From: JACKII01 sp965222315
Lineage (GTDB): Bacteria; Pseudomonadota; Alphaproteobacteria; Bin95
Length of the DNA: 64,000 nucleotides
Assembly: GCA_965222315.1 (NCBI GenBank)
Contig: OZ244951.1
Span: 4,712,001 to 4,776,000 of the forward strand
Direction of reading: 5' to 3'
Under the pieces are notes generated by a model. That model saw only the letters and a program-made list of their open reading frames with translations, searched no databases and was not told the DNA's origin. Shown in pieces: positions 8,719 to 17,854 of this stretch. Numbering within the stretch: the first letter of the stretch is position 1; every line of letters begins with the position of its first letter. The position numbers and the translations under genes are program-made.

Positions 8719-10107
8719 CTAAGCGGCTGATTTCTGCCTGTCTGCCTCCAGCCAATTGGCCAAGGACTGCCGCGCCCGTGCCACCATGGCCGCGCGGCGC
8801 TCCTTCTTACCGGGCTTTCGGCGGCCCTTGGCAGGCTCGGCCTTGACCGGCGGAAACAGCCCGAAATTCACGTTCATCGGCTGGAACACGCCCGGCGTTT
8901 CCGCGCCCAGCGCACCGCCCGTCACATGAGCCAGCAAGGCCCCGAACGCCGTGTCCGGCGGAGGCGGCGTCATCGCTTCGCCGGCACGTTCGCCCAGCAC
9001 GAAACGCGCGGCCAGCAGGCCGACAGCGGTGCTTTCCACATAGCCCTCAACGCCGGTTACCTGCCCGGCAAAGCGCAGGTGCGGCACGGCTTTCAGGCGG
9101 AGTTCGCCATCCAGCACGACGGGTGAGTTCAAGAAAGAATTCCGGTGGATGCCGCCAAAGCGCGCGAACTCCGCATTTTCCAGGCCTGGCACCATGCGGA
9201 AGACCTCGGCCTGCGCGCCATAGCGCATCTTAGTCTGGCAACCGACCAGATTGAACAGCGTGCCGAGCGCATTGTCCTGCCGCAGTTGCAGAATGGCGTG
9301 AGCTTTGACGGTCGGATTATGGGGATTGGTCAGGCCCACCGGCTTGAACGGACCGAAGCGCAGGGTTTCCGGCCCACGCGCCGCCATCACTTCAATCGGC
9401 AGGCAGCCCTCGAAATAGGGCGTGTCCTTCTCCCAATCCTTGAATTCGGTAACGTCCGCTTCATTCAATGCGTCGATGAAGGCCAGATACTGGGCCTCAT
9501 CCATCGGGCAATTCAGGTAGGCAGCAACCTCGCCGCCCGGCCCCGGCTTGTCGTAGCGCGACTGGAACCAGGCCTTGCTCATATCCACCGAGTCCCGATG
9601 CACGATGGGCGCGATGGCATCGAAGAAAGCCAAGGAATCCTCGCCACAAGCCTGGCGGATAGCCTCGGCCAGGGGTGGAGAGGTCAGGGGCCCGGTCGCA
9701 ACAATCGTCGGTCCCCATTCGGCCGGCGGCAGTCCCACGACCTCATCCCGGTCGATGGTGACGAGCGGATGGTTCTCCAACCTCTCCGAGACCGAGGCCG
9801 CAAAACCCTCCCGGTCCACCGCTAATGCCGCGCCTGCCGGAACCTGGTGCTTGTCTGCCGCCTGCATGATGAGGGAGCCGCACTTGCGCAACTCCTCGTG
9901 CAACAGGCCTACGGCATTCCCCTCCGCATCGTCCGACCGGAAGGAGTTCGAACACACCAATTCCGCCAGGGAATCCGTCTGATGCGCTTCGGTCGAGCGC
10001 ACGGGCCGCATTTCGTGGATAATCACGGGCACGCCCGCGCTTACCAACTGCCATGCAGCCTCCGACCCGGCGAGCCCGCCGCCAACGATATGAACCGGGT
10101 GGGTCAT
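8719..10107 (-). CDS. trmFO: TrmFO, folate-dependent tRNA (uracil-54-C5) methyltransferase
   Basis: A 462-residue FAD enzyme that uses methylenetetrahydrofolate and FADH2 to make ribothymidine at position 54 of tRNAs. The FAD motif GGGLAGSEAAW is at residues 10-20, followed by the family signature EMRP, HQTDSLAELVCSNSFRSDD near residue 42, and VGCQTKMRYGAQ further on. It resembles MnmG (also in this window) in fold but is shorter and has the TrmFO-specific motifs. The C-terminal tail is Lys/Arg-rich. It ends 33 nt from the convergent TPR lipoprotein gene and lies 9 nt after an oxidoreductase gene on the same strand. Confidence 0.94.
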   Translation of the reverse strand: MTHPVHIVGGGLAGSEAAWQLVSAGVPVIIHEMRPVRSTEAHQTDSLAELVCSNSFRSDDAEGNAVGLLHEELRKCGSLIMQAADKHQVPAGAALAVDREGFAASVSERLENHPLVTIDRDEVVGLPPAEWGPTIVATGPLTSPPLAEAIRQACGEDSLAFFDAIAPIVHRDSVDMSKAWFQSRYDKPGPGGEVAAYLNCPMDEAQYLAFIDALNEADVTEFKDWEKDTPYFEGCLPIEVMAARGPETLRFGPFKPVGLTNPHNPTVKAHAILQLRQDNALGTLFNLVGCQTKMRYGAQAEVFRMVPGLENAEFARFGGIHRNSFLNSPVVLDGELRLKAVPHLRFAGQVTGVEGYVESTAVGLLAARFVLGERAGEAMTPPPPDTAFGALLAHVTGGALGAETPGVFQPMNVNFGLFPPVKAEPAKGRRKPGKKERRAAMVARARQSLANWLEADRQKSAA

Positions 10108-10116
10108 GATGCTCCG

Positions 10117-10986
10117 TCAGTCATTCATCAACAGGTGGATCAGGGCGGAGGTGTCGTAGCGTCCGCCGCCACGGGCCTGCACCGTCGAATAGAACTGATC
10201 GACCAGCGCCGTCACCGGCAGGCGGGCGCCATTGCGGTTGGCTTCGGCGAGGCAGATGTTCAGATCCTTGCGCATCCAGTCGACCGCGAAGCCGAACTCG
10301 AACTCGCCCTTGATCATGGTATTGCCGCGGTTTTCCATCTGCCAGGACTGGGCGGCGCCCTTGGAGATCACCTCCAATACCTGGTTGACGTCCAGACCCG
10401 CCTTCATGCCGAAATTCAGGCCCTCACTCAGCGCCTGCACCAAGCCGGCAATGCAAATTTGGTTCACCATCTTGGTAAGTTGCCCGCTGCCAGCGTCGCC
10501 CAGCAGGGTCACGGCCCGGCCAAAGCAATCCATGGCCGGCTTGGCCTTGTCGAAGGCCGCCTGATCGCCGCCGCACATGACCGTCAGCGCACCGTTTTCC
10601 GCGCCAGCCTGCCCGCCGGAGACGGGGGCATCGATGAAGTGGAGGCCTATGGCCGTCGCTGCGGCATACATCTCGCGCGCCACCTCGGCAGAGGCCGTGG
10701 TGTGATCGACGAAGATCGTGCCCTTGCCCATGGCCTGAAACGCGCCATCAGGGCCGGTACACATCGCGCGCACATCGTCGTCGGCACCGACACAGGCAAA
10801 GACGATGTCCTGGCCAGCCGCAGCTTCCTTCGGCGTGGCCGCCGCCTTCCCGCCATGCTGGGCGACCCACTGGTCCGCCTTCGCCTTGGTGCGGTTGTAG
10901 ACGGTGACGGTGTGCCCGCCTGCGGCCAGATGCCCGGCCATCGGGTAGCCCATCACGCCAAGGCCCAAAAATGCAACGTTTGCCAT
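10117..10986 (-). CDS. NAD(P)-dependent oxidoreductase, HIBADH / 2-hydroxy-3-oxopropionate reductase family
   Basis: A 289-residue beta-hydroxyacid dehydrogenase. The N-terminal Rossmann motif is FLGLGVMGYPMAGHL. The next positions carry NRT, the NADP-favouring pattern common in GlxR/GarR-type reductases. The substrate signature is DAPVSGGQAGAENG near residue 118, and the catalytic Lys lies in TKMVNQ near residue 170. It could reduce tartronate semialdehyde, succinic semialdehyde or a similar acid. It is distinct from the HIBADH-type protein at 1050-1973. It lies between trmFO and an inositol-monophosphatase-like gene in a tight leftward run. Confidence 0.86.
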   Translation of the reverse strand: MANVAFLGLGVMGYPMAGHLAAGGHTVTVYNRTKAKADQWVAQHGGKAAATPKEAAAGQDIVFACVGADDDVRAMCTGPDGAFQAMGKGTIFVDHTTASAEVAREMYAAATAIGLHFIDAPVSGGQAGAENGALTVMCGGDQAAFDKAKPAMDCFGRAVTLLGDAGSGQLTKMVNQICIAGLVQALSEGLNFGMKAGLDVNQVLEVISKGAAQSWQMENRGNTMIKGEFEFGFAVDWMRKDLNICLAEANRNGARLPVTALVDQFYSTVQARGGGRYDTSALIHLLMND

Positions 10987-10998
10987 TAGTCCGTTTCC

Positions 10999-11838
10999 TT
11001 ATCGCTTCGCCCGGGCGGCGTCTTCGGCCATCGCGGGCTTGATCAATTCCTGATGCATGGTTTGCCACAAATCTTCGTCCGGAGTCAGCAGACAGACATG
11101 GCCTCTTTCCGCTGGGCGGTAAGCCGAGCCATCCCCCATGCGCGCAACACCGCCCGCCTCCTGGTGCAGCAGGATGCCGGCGGCATGGTCCCAGGGGTTC
11201 ATGCGGGTATAGACGCCGAAATGCATCCGGCCTTTCAGGCGCGCCAGATATTCCTGGCCGACGCAGCGGGCGTTGAACACGTTGCCGAGCTTTCCGCGGC
11301 CCCGGCCCCAAATGCGCTGGTACGGCTCCGACAAGCGCACGAACCGGCCATAAATTGAACCGTTCAGCGAGCGGTCCTCCGCCGGGCGCCCAACCTTCAG
11401 CCGGTGGGAACCCATGAAGGCGCCTTCGCCCTTCGCCGCCATCGCCATGCGCCTGGACAGGGGGTCATAGATCCAACCCGCTACCGTCTCGCCCTTAATG
11501 ACCAACGCAACGATAACCGCCACGATCGGCAGGCCTTGGGCGTAATTGCCGGTACCGTCTAGCGGGTCGAGCACCCAAACCGGTGCGTCACCTTCGAGGA
11601 GGGCCAAAATGCCCCGGTCATCGTGAACCGCTTCCTCCCCCACCACCAGCGAGCCCGGCAGCAGCGGCATCAAGGCTTTCGCCAGTTCCCGCTCCATCGC
11701 CAGATCGACGGCGGTCACGAAGTCGCCAGGCGTCTTCTCGCCGATATCGTCCGCCGAGAGCGTCACAAAATGCGGCACCAGCTCACGCTCCGCCACTTCG
11801 CGGATCACGTCGGCAACGCGTTCTATGTCAGGAATCAT
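10999..11838 (-). CDS. Inositol monophosphatase family protein
   Basis: A 279-residue Mg2+-dependent, Li+-sensitive-type phosphatase. Metal-binding motifs are in order: VGEEA (residues ~66-70), DPLDGTGNY (near residue 95) and WDHAAGILLHQEAGG near residue 215. Family members hydrolyse inositol monophosphate, histidinol phosphate, fructose-1,6-bisphosphate or PAP; this sequence does not decide between them. It lies 12 nt upstream of the HIBADH-type gene and 10 nt after hflX, so it is probably part of the hfq-hflX transcript. Confidence 0.87.
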   Translation of the reverse strand: MIPDIERVADVIREVAERELVPHFVTLSADDIGEKTPGDFVTAVDLAMERELAKALMPLLPGSLVVGEEAVHDDRGILALLEGDAPVWVLDPLDGTGNYAQGLPIVAVIVALVIKGETVAGWIYDPLSRRMAMAAKGEGAFMGSHRLKVGRPAEDRSLNGSIYGRFVRLSEPYQRIWGRGRGKLGNVFNARCVGQEYLARLKGRMHFGVYTRMNPWDHAAGILLHQEAGGVARMGDGSAYRPAERGHVCLLTPDEDLWQTMHQELIKPAMAEDAARAKR

Positions 11839-11848
11839 GCTTAGAGCC

Positions 11849-13162
11849 TTAGGGCGCTTCGGTTGTTCTTTCTAGCCGCGCCAGATCGGCAGGGTCCAGC
11901 GCCACCGTCAGGTGGGCGCTGGTTTCCCGGTCTTCCCGGTCCAGCACCTGCCCACGGCGGTAGAGCCAGGCAAGCGTCTTTCCATCGGCATAGTCCACGT
12001 CCAACTCAACAACAGTGCGCTGCGCGGCAAGCCGGGCATCAATGGCGTCCATCAGTTCGCCACACCCCTCGCCGGTCAAGGCGGAGGCCATGACGAACCG
12101 CTGACCATCGACCAGCTTTGCCAACTGCGCCCGGTCTTCCGGCGGCAACAGATCGGCCTTGTTCAGAACTTCGATCATGGCCTTGGAGTCGTCGCCGCTC
12201 AGGCCCAGATCCTCCAGCACCTGCTCCACGTCGCGCTTCTGCGCGCCGGTGTCGGGGTCGGCAGCGTCGCGCACGTGTAGCAGCAGGTCCGCTTCCAGCA
12301 CCTCTTCCAAGGTAGCGCGGAATGCGGCGACAAGCTGGGTCGGCAGGTCAGAGATAAAACCCACCGTATCGCTCAGGATAACCGTCCGTCCGCCCGGCAG
12401 TTTGACGGAGCGCATGGTCGGGTCGAGCGTAGCAAACAGCATGTCCTCCGCCATCACATCTGCGCGCGTCAGGCGGTTGAACAGGGTGGACTTCCCGGCG
12501 TTGGTGTAGCCCACCAGGGCCACGACCGGGTACGGCACCTTCTTGCGGGACGACCGGTGCAGGCCGCGGGTACGCTGCACCTCCACCAGTTCTTTCTTCA
12601 GGCGCACGATACGCTCGTCGATCAGCCGCCTGTCGATTTCAATCTGACGCTCGCCCGGGCCGCCCATAAAGCCGGCGCCGCCCCGCTGCCGCTCCAAGTG
12701 AGTCCAGGAGCGCACCAGCCGGGTCCGTTGGTAGGAAAGCTGCGCCAGTTCAACCTGCAAGCGGCCTTCCGACGTGCGGGCCCGCGCGCCGAAGATCTCC
12801 AGGATCAGGCCCGTCCGGTCGATGACCTTCGCGCCGATCTCGCGCTCCAGATTGCGCTGCTGGGCAGGCGAAAGCTGCGTGTCGATGATGACAACGTCGA
12901 TTTCGTCTGCGTCGCAGCAGGTCTTCAGTTCTTCGACCGCGCCAGCACCCAAGAGGGTGGCAGGCCGCACCTTGCGGACAGGCGCAACCCAGGCATGCTC
13001 CACCGCCAGATTAATGGCAGAGGTCAGTCCGACCGCTTCCTCCAGCGCGCCTTCGGCGGTGCGGGAGGCAGGTTGACCTGCGACATCAGGGTGGACAACT
13101 ATCGCCGTTTCCGGCGGAAGCTCGGTTACCTGGAAACGGTGCCCGTCTTTGGTGTGGGTCAA
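11849..13162 (-). CDS. hflX: HflX, ribosome-associated GTPase
   Basis: A 437-residue GTPase that binds the large ribosomal subunit and splits stalled ribosomes under stress. The N-terminal HflX domain has the glycine-rich RQRGGAGFMGGPGERQ segment (near residue 160). The G domain has GYTNAGKST (G1), DTVGF (G3) and NKAD (G4). Its start overlaps the hfq stop by 4 nt, the coupling commonly seen for hfq-hflX in proteobacteria. The C-terminal domain is complete. Confidence 0.95.
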   Translation of the reverse strand: MTHTKDGHRFQVTELPPETAIVVHPDVAGQPASRTAEGALEEAVGLTSAINLAVEHAWVAPVRKVRPATLLGAGAVEELKTCCDADEIDVVIIDTQLSPAQQRNLEREIGAKVIDRTGLILEIFGARARTSEGRLQVELAQLSYQRTRLVRSWTHLERQRGGAGFMGGPGERQIEIDRRLIDERIVRLKKELVEVQRTRGLHRSSRKKVPYPVVALVGYTNAGKSTLFNRLTRADVMAEDMLFATLDPTMRSVKLPGGRTVILSDTVGFISDLPTQLVAAFRATLEEVLEADLLLHVRDAADPDTGAQKRDVEQVLEDLGLSGDDSKAMIEVLNKADLLPPEDRAQLAKLVDGQRFVMASALTGEGCGELMDAIDARLAAQRTVVELDVDYADGKTLAWLYRRGQVLDREDRETSAHLTVALDPADLARLERTTEAP

Positions 13163-13440
13163 GCGGTCGCCTCGGCCTCCGTCTCAGCTTCAGCCTGAGC
13201 CTCAGCTTCCGGCCCTTCCCAGAGCGAGAGCGGTTGAGACGGCATCACAGTCGAAATCGCATGTTTGTAGACAAGCTGCGAATGGCCATCCCGGCGAAGC
13301 AGGATGGAAAAGTTGTCGAACCAACTGATAACGCCTTGCAATTTGACACCGTTCATCAAGAACACAGTAACTGGGATTTTGCTCTTGCGAACGCCATTAA
13401 GGAAGACGTCCTGGAGGTTTTGTTGTTTTTGGGCAGCCAT
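13159..13440 (-). CDS. hfq: Hfq, RNA chaperone
   Basis: A 93-residue Sm-like protein that pairs small RNAs with mRNAs as a hexamer. Residues 6-70 form the Sm core, with QNLQDVFLNGVRKSKIPV (Sm1 start), VFLMNGVKLQGVI, and the Sm2 motif YKHAIST. The C-terminal tail is unusual: about 17 residues built almost only of Glu and Ala with a few Gln/Thr, an acidic low-complexity stretch that could mimic nucleic acid. The ATG at 13440 is preceded by an AAAGGGG purine stretch. First gene of the leftward hfq-hflX run. Confidence 0.96.
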   Translation of the reverse strand: MAAQKQQNLQDVFLNGVRKSKIPVTVFLMNGVKLQGVISWFDNFSILLRRDGHSQLVYKHAISTVMPSQPLSLWEGPEAEAQAEAETEAEATA

Positions 13441-13558
13441 TGAACCGGCCCCTTTCTTTTGTTGCCGTCAGACTCTCAAATGAAGAGTCTTCGGGAGGTC
13501 ATGCAGTTTATCAGCCAAAGCGCCCCATGCACTCTAACGCCACCGGAACTTAGGTATT

Positions 13559-14218
13559 TCAGAGATAATCGGCAAGGGCTGCAGTCAAATCATTAAGGGA
13601 TTCAACGGTGAGGTCCGGTGCAAGGTTTGCAGGAATAGGCGAAGGATTCGCCGCCGCGTGACGCACAAGTACCGCAGTGCATCCCGTCGCCCGCGCCGTC
13701 GCCATGTCCGTGGCGGAGTCGCCGACGAACCAGACATGCGGTCCGGCAGCCAGCCCGATGGGCTCCATCGCCATCCGCACCGGGGCGGGATCGGGTTTGT
13801 CCGCCACGGCGTCGGTCGCGCCGATCGCCGACCTGAACCGGGCCTGCCAGCCAAGATGCGCAACTTCCTTACGCAAATAGGCGCCATTCTTGTTGGAGAC
13901 CAGGCCCATCGGCAGCCCGGCACCCGCCTGGAGCAGCCCCTCCGCCCCCTCCAGCACCTGTATCACCGCCAAATGATGCTTCTCGAAACCCGCATAAAAG
14001 ATGTCCCGTGCCCGCTCCCATTCCTCACCGAACAGGAGCGGGAAGCTGTCGCGCTGGGACGCACTGATCCGATCCATGGCCTCGTCCCGCGACCAGACGG
14101 GCCTATCGAACGCCGTGAGCGCCTCATTGATGGCCGCCAGGATAGCGTCCCAATTGTCGATCAGCGTGCCGTCCCAGTCGAACAGGATCGCCTGGGGAGC
14201 CGGAAGGGAAGCTGTCAT
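13559..14218 (-). CDS. HAD-family hydrolase (phosphoglycolate phosphatase-like)
   Basis: A haloacid dehalogenase-superfamily phosphatase of 219 residues. Motif I is FDWDGTLIDN near the N-terminus (nucleophile and acid/base Asp), motif II is in GLVSNKNG, a conserved Lys follows in ADKPDPAP, and motif IV is FVGDSATDM. The cap region between motifs I and II is helical, as in phosphoglycolate phosphatases. The substrate is unassigned. The ATG at 14218 has AGAAGG upstream; a TTG 6 nt earlier would overlap the dat stop. It is 2 nt after dat, so the two are probably cotranscribed. Confidence 0.85.
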   Translation of the reverse strand: MTASLPAPQAILFDWDGTLIDNWDAILAAINEALTAFDRPVWSRDEAMDRISASQRDSFPLLFGEEWERARDIFYAGFEKHHLAVIQVLEGAEGLLQAGAGLPMGLVSNKNGAYLRKEVAHLGWQARFRSAIGATDAVADKPDPAPVRMAMEPIGLAAGPHVWFVGDSATDMATARATGCTAVLVRHAAANPSPIPANLAPDLTVESLNDLTAALADYL

Positions 14219-14220
14219 GG

Positions 14221-15081
14221 TCAACCTTCTCCGCTCAGGCAGAAGCTGCGGTACCGCTGGTTGAGGTCCAGGGTCGCGCTGCCCGGCTGACCGTTGGCGA
14301 TCACCGCATCGTCAATCTGCACAATCGGCATCACCGCAAGCGTGGTTGAGGTCATGAAAAACTCCCGCGCGCCCTTGGCTTCCTCCAGCGTGAACGGCCG
14401 TTCCTCCACCGGAACACCCGCATCCCTGGCGATCTGCAGCACTCGGTCCCGCGTGATACCGCCCAGAATCGCATTGGTTGCTGGATGGGTTACCAGGGTT
14501 CCGTCGCCATCCACCATGAAGGCATTGGTGGAGCCACCCTCCGTCACCATGCCGTCCTCGTCCCGCACGAACAGCGCTTCGATCGCACCGTGCTCCCGCG
14601 CTTTCTGTTTTGCCAACACGTTGGGCAGCAGGGCGACGGACTTCACATCGCACCGCCGCCAGCGGATTTCCGGCACGCTCATCAGCTTGCCGCCATTCTC
14701 CACCTGCGCAGGGCCCGGCAGGCTCTGGCTCCGGGCGGTCATAACGAAGGTGGGCGAGGACTGCGCCGGGAAGGGCGCATCCCGGCGGGCCGCACCCCGC
14801 GTCAGCTGCATGTAGAGAATGCCGTCCCGAATCCGGTTCCGGCGGACCATCTGGGCCATTGCCTGTCGCATCGCCGTGCGTGGCATGGGCGGCTGCAGCG
14901 TCAACGCCGCCAGCGACCGGTCCCAGCGGTCCAGGTGCGGGATCTCGTCCACATAGCGGCTGCGGTGAATGCTGATGACCTCATAAATGCCATCGGCGAA
15001 CTGAAAGCCCCGGTCTTCGACGGACACGGCAGCTTCCTTGTGGGGCACATAGCGCCCGTTGACGTAAGCGATACGGCTCAT
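14221..15081 (-). CDS. dat: D-amino-acid transaminase (class IV aminotransferase)
   Basis: A 286-residue PLP enzyme of fold type IV. Landmarks: YVNGRYVP at the N-terminus, SVEDRGFQFADGIYEVI, the PLP Lys in the VKSVALLPNVLAKQKA stretch (about residue 150), then EGGSTNAFMV, NAILGGITRD and a TSTT loop near residue 245. The pattern fits D-alanine/D-amino-acid transaminase better than branched-chain transaminase, but 4-amino-4-deoxychorismate lyase-type activity cannot be excluded. It lies between trkA and the HAD gene in one leftward run, as in several alphaproteobacteria. Confidence 0.85.
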   Translation of the reverse strand: MSRIAYVNGRYVPHKEAAVSVEDRGFQFADGIYEVISIHRSRYVDEIPHLDRWDRSLAALTLQPPMPRTAMRQAMAQMVRRNRIRDGILYMQLTRGAARRDAPFPAQSSPTFVMTARSQSLPGPAQVENGGKLMSVPEIRWRRCDVKSVALLPNVLAKQKAREHGAIEALFVRDEDGMVTEGGSTNAFMVDGDGTLVTHPATNAILGGITRDRVLQIARDAGVPVEERPFTLEEAKGAREFFMTSTTLAVMPIVQIDDAVIANGQPGSATLDLNQRYRSFCLSGEG

Positions 15082-15087
15082 GGGTCC

Positions 15088-16464
15088 TCAGAAATGTTCC
15101 AGGGTAACGGCAAAGATTCGCTCGACCCGCTTCACGACCGAGCCCGTGGCGAACAACACCACTCTGTCGTGCGGGCGGATCACCGTATCGGCCCGCGGAA
15201 CAATCGTTTGGCCGTCACGGACAATTGCACCCACAATCGCGCCATGGGGCAGCTTCGACTGGGCGAGAGTCTTGCCGACGATGGCCGACGATTCCATGGC
15301 TTCGATGTCGATGATCTCGCCAAAATTGTCGCCGATAGAATGCACCGCCCGCACGCGCCCCCGCCGCACGCGCTGCAAGATGATCGATGCCGTGATCGCG
15401 CGCGGATTGATGATCACGTCCAGGTCCAATGGCGTCAGCAACTCCGTATAGGCCGGGCGGGTGACCAGCACGATCGCCTGGCTCGTGCCATGCCGTTTTG
15501 CCAGCAGCGAGGCCAGAATGTTTGTCTCATCGTGATCCGTGACGGCGATTATCGTATCGGCACGGGCGGCGTTGGCTTCCTCCAGCAGTTCGGGGTCCAT
15601 CGCATCGCCCTGCAGGATGGTTGTCCGCGGCAAGCGCTGGGCGATATCTTCGGCACGGGAAGAATCCAGTTCGATGACCTTCGCGGAAATATCGCGGTTA
15701 TCATCTTCAATAATCCGGGCCAGCCGCCGGCCGATATTGCCGCCCCCGACAATCAGCACCCGGTGGCTTTCCGGGACATCCTGGCCAAACGCCGCCATGG
15801 CGCGGCGCGTGTGGCTAGTCTCTGCCACAAAATACACCTCGTCTTTGGCGTAGAGCTGGTCCTGGTCGCTTGGCACAAAAGACCGCCCGTTGCGGGTCAC
15901 GCCCACCACATTCACATTGAGGTCTGGAAACAGGGCCGTTAGCTGGCGCAACGGCGTGTTGATGACCGGGCAGTCTTCTTTGAGACGCACGCCGATCAAC
16001 CGGATTTTGCCGTCCGCGAGCGAGATCATTTCCGTCGCTCCCGGCGCGTGCAACCGCCGCACGATGGCCAGCGCCACCTCTTGCTCCGGCGAGATAATCA
16101 CGTCGATGGGCAGCGCACCCTCGGCAAACAGCCCTTTCCAGCGCTCGCTCGAGTATTCCTGGTCGCGCACCCGGGCAATTTTCATCGGCACATTGAACAG
16201 GTATTGCGCAACGGCGCAGGCCATCATGTTGACCTCGTCCGACAGCGTCGCGGCGATCAGCATGTCCGCTTCATGCGCGCCCGCATCCTGCAATACGCTG
16301 GGACGCGAGGCATAGCCGACGATCCCCCGCACATCGAGGCTGTCATCCATGCGCCGGATGAGTTCCGCAGACTGGTCGATGACCACCACATCATTGTCTT
16401 CGCTTGACAATTGCCGGGCGAGCGTGGTTCCGACCTGGCCCGCGCCACATATAATGATCTTCAT
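15088..16464 (-). CDS. trkA: TrkA, Trk potassium uptake NAD-binding subunit
   Basis: A 458-residue peripheral membrane protein that gates the Trk K+ channel. It has two RCK repeats. The first starts MKIIICGAGQVGTTLA with the acidic end VVVID; the second starts near residue 235 with VLIVGGGNIGRRLA. Each is followed by an RCK_C (TrkA-C) domain. It follows ntrYX by 10 nt, the standard ntrY-ntrX-trkA order in alphaproteobacteria. The channel subunit TrkH/TrkG is not in this window. Confidence 0.94.
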   Translation of the reverse strand: MKIIICGAGQVGTTLARQLSSEDNDVVVIDQSAELIRRMDDSLDVRGIVGYASRPSVLQDAGAHEADMLIAATLSDEVNMMACAVAQYLFNVPMKIARVRDQEYSSERWKGLFAEGALPIDVIISPEQEVALAIVRRLHAPGATEMISLADGKIRLIGVRLKEDCPVINTPLRQLTALFPDLNVNVVGVTRNGRSFVPSDQDQLYAKDEVYFVAETSHTRRAMAAFGQDVPESHRVLIVGGGNIGRRLARIIEDDNRDISAKVIELDSSRAEDIAQRLPRTTILQGDAMDPELLEEANAARADTIIAVTDHDETNILASLLAKRHGTSQAIVLVTRPAYTELLTPLDLDVIINPRAITASIILQRVRRGRVRAVHSIGDNFGEIIDIEAMESSAIVGKTLAQSKLPHGAIVGAIVRDGQTIVPRADTVIRPHDRVVLFATGSVVKRVERIFAVTLEHF

Positions 16465-16474
16465 CGGCTGTCGC

Positions 16475-17854
16475 TCACGGCCTGTCGGCGTTTAGTTGGA
16501 CGCCCAGCGATTTCAATTTGCGGTGCAAGGCCGACCGCTCCATGCCAACATACTCCGCCGTGCGGGAGACATTGCCGCCAAAGCGCTCCACTTGCGCCAG
16601 CAGATAGTCCCGTTCGAACTGTTCCCGCGCCTGGCGGAGCGGCAAGGACAAAGCCTCCACCGGCCGATTAGAGGAGGCCGCCTCATGCAGCCGCCCGGTA
16701 ATCTCCGGCGGCAGGGCATCGGGTCCGATTTCCTGTGTATCGCCTGCCAGGATCATCGTCCGCTCTATCGTGTTCCGCAACTGCCTGATATTGCCGGGCC
16801 AGTCATAGGTTTGCAGATGCGTTAGCGCATCTGCGGTCAGCGTCGGCACGGTTCGCCCGGCAGACTCCGCAACTCGCGACAGGAAGTACTGCGAAAGCCC
16901 CGGAATGTCTTCCCGGCGCAACCGGAGGGGCGGTACCTCGATCGGCACCACGGCAAGGCGATAGTAGAGTTCTTCCCGGAACGATCCTGCGGCGACGGCA
17001 CTCCGCAGGTCCTGGCTGGTGGTTGCCATCACCCGCACCTGCACCTGCACGCGGGAGGCGCCGCCCACCCTCACGAACGATTGCTCCTGCAGCACCCGCA
17101 AGATCTTCGCCTGGGTTTCCAGCGGCATGTCCGACACTTCGTCCAGCAGCAGCGTGCCGCCATGCGCTTGCTCGAACGTGCCGATCAGGCGGTTGCTTTC
17201 CGGTGTCGGCGCTTCCGCACCAAACAGGCTGATTTCCATGGTTTCCGGCTCAATCGTCGCGCAATTGACCACGATGAACGGACCGTCGGCCTGGACCGAT
17301 GCCTCGTGGATTTGCCGGGCGACGGATTCCTTGCCAACCCCCGCCGGACCGGAGATCAGCACGCGGCTGTTGGTGGGACCCACCTTTGCAATCGCCTGGG
17401 CCAGACTGCGCGAAGCCGCCGATTCGGTGACCACCGTCTGCCCGCCGGCTCTTGCCCTTAATTCCTCGTTCTCGCGCCGTAACTGGGTCGTTTCGATGGC
17501 CCGCTGCACCACGAGCAGCAAGCGGTCGGACTTGAACGGCTTTTCAATAAAGTCAAAGGCGCCGGCACGGATCGCTGCGACGGCAGTCTCGATATTGCCG
17601 TGGCCGCTGATCATCACGCAGGGCGTGCTCGGCGCCGCTTTTTGGACGGCTTCCAGCAGTTCCAGGCCATCCAGGCGGCTGCCCTCCAGCCAAATATCCA
17701 GGATGGCGAGATTGGGCTGACGCTCAGCGATGGCAGCCAGTGCCGAGTCGGAATCGGCCGCTTCCCGCACTTCGTAGCCTTCGTCCGACAGCAATCCGCC
17801 GATCAGCATGCGGATGTCGGCCTCATCATCGACGATCAGAATATCACGCGCCAC
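16475..17854 (-). CDS. ntrX: NtrX, sigma-54-type response regulator
   Basis: A 459-residue response regulator paired with NtrY in nitrogen and redox control. Domains: receiver (ILIVDDEADIR, phospho-acceptor Asp in AILDIWLEG), AAA+ (Walker A GPAGVGKES, Walker B GGTLLLDEVSDMP), and a C-terminal Fis-type helix-turn-helix (GNVSRTAEYVGMERSALHRKL region). The GAFTGA sigma-54 contact loop is not recognisable where expected (LFGAEAPTPES instead), so it may not be a classic sigma-54 activator. I chose the GTG at 17854: GAGGAGG lies 7 nt upstream and it overlaps the ntrY end by 11 nt. Confidence 0.93.
   Translation of the reverse strand: MARDILIVDDEADIRMLIGGLLSDEGYEVREAADSDSALAAIAERQPNLAILDIWLEGSRLDGLELLEAVQKAAPSTPCVMISGHGNIETAVAAIRAGAFDFIEKPFKSDRLLLVVQRAIETTQLRRENEELRARAGGQTVVTESAASRSLAQAIAKVGPTNSRVLISGPAGVGKESVARQIHEASVQADGPFIVVNCATIEPETMEISLFGAEAPTPESNRLIGTFEQAHGGTLLLDEVSDMPLETQAKILRVLQEQSFVRVGGASRVQVQVRVMATTSQDLRSAVAAGSFREELYYRLAVVPIEVPPLRLRREDIPGLSQYFLSRVAESAGRTVPTLTADALTHLQTYDWPGNIRQLRNTIERTMILAGDTQEIGPDALPPEITGRLHEAASSNRPVEALSLPLRQAREQFERDYLLAQVERFGGNVSRTAEYVGMERSALHRKLKSLGVQLNADRP

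Noticed and set aside
14485..15942. 485-codon open frame antisense to dat and trkA
   Set aside because: High-GC antisense shadow; no recognisable motif, and both sense genes are complete.
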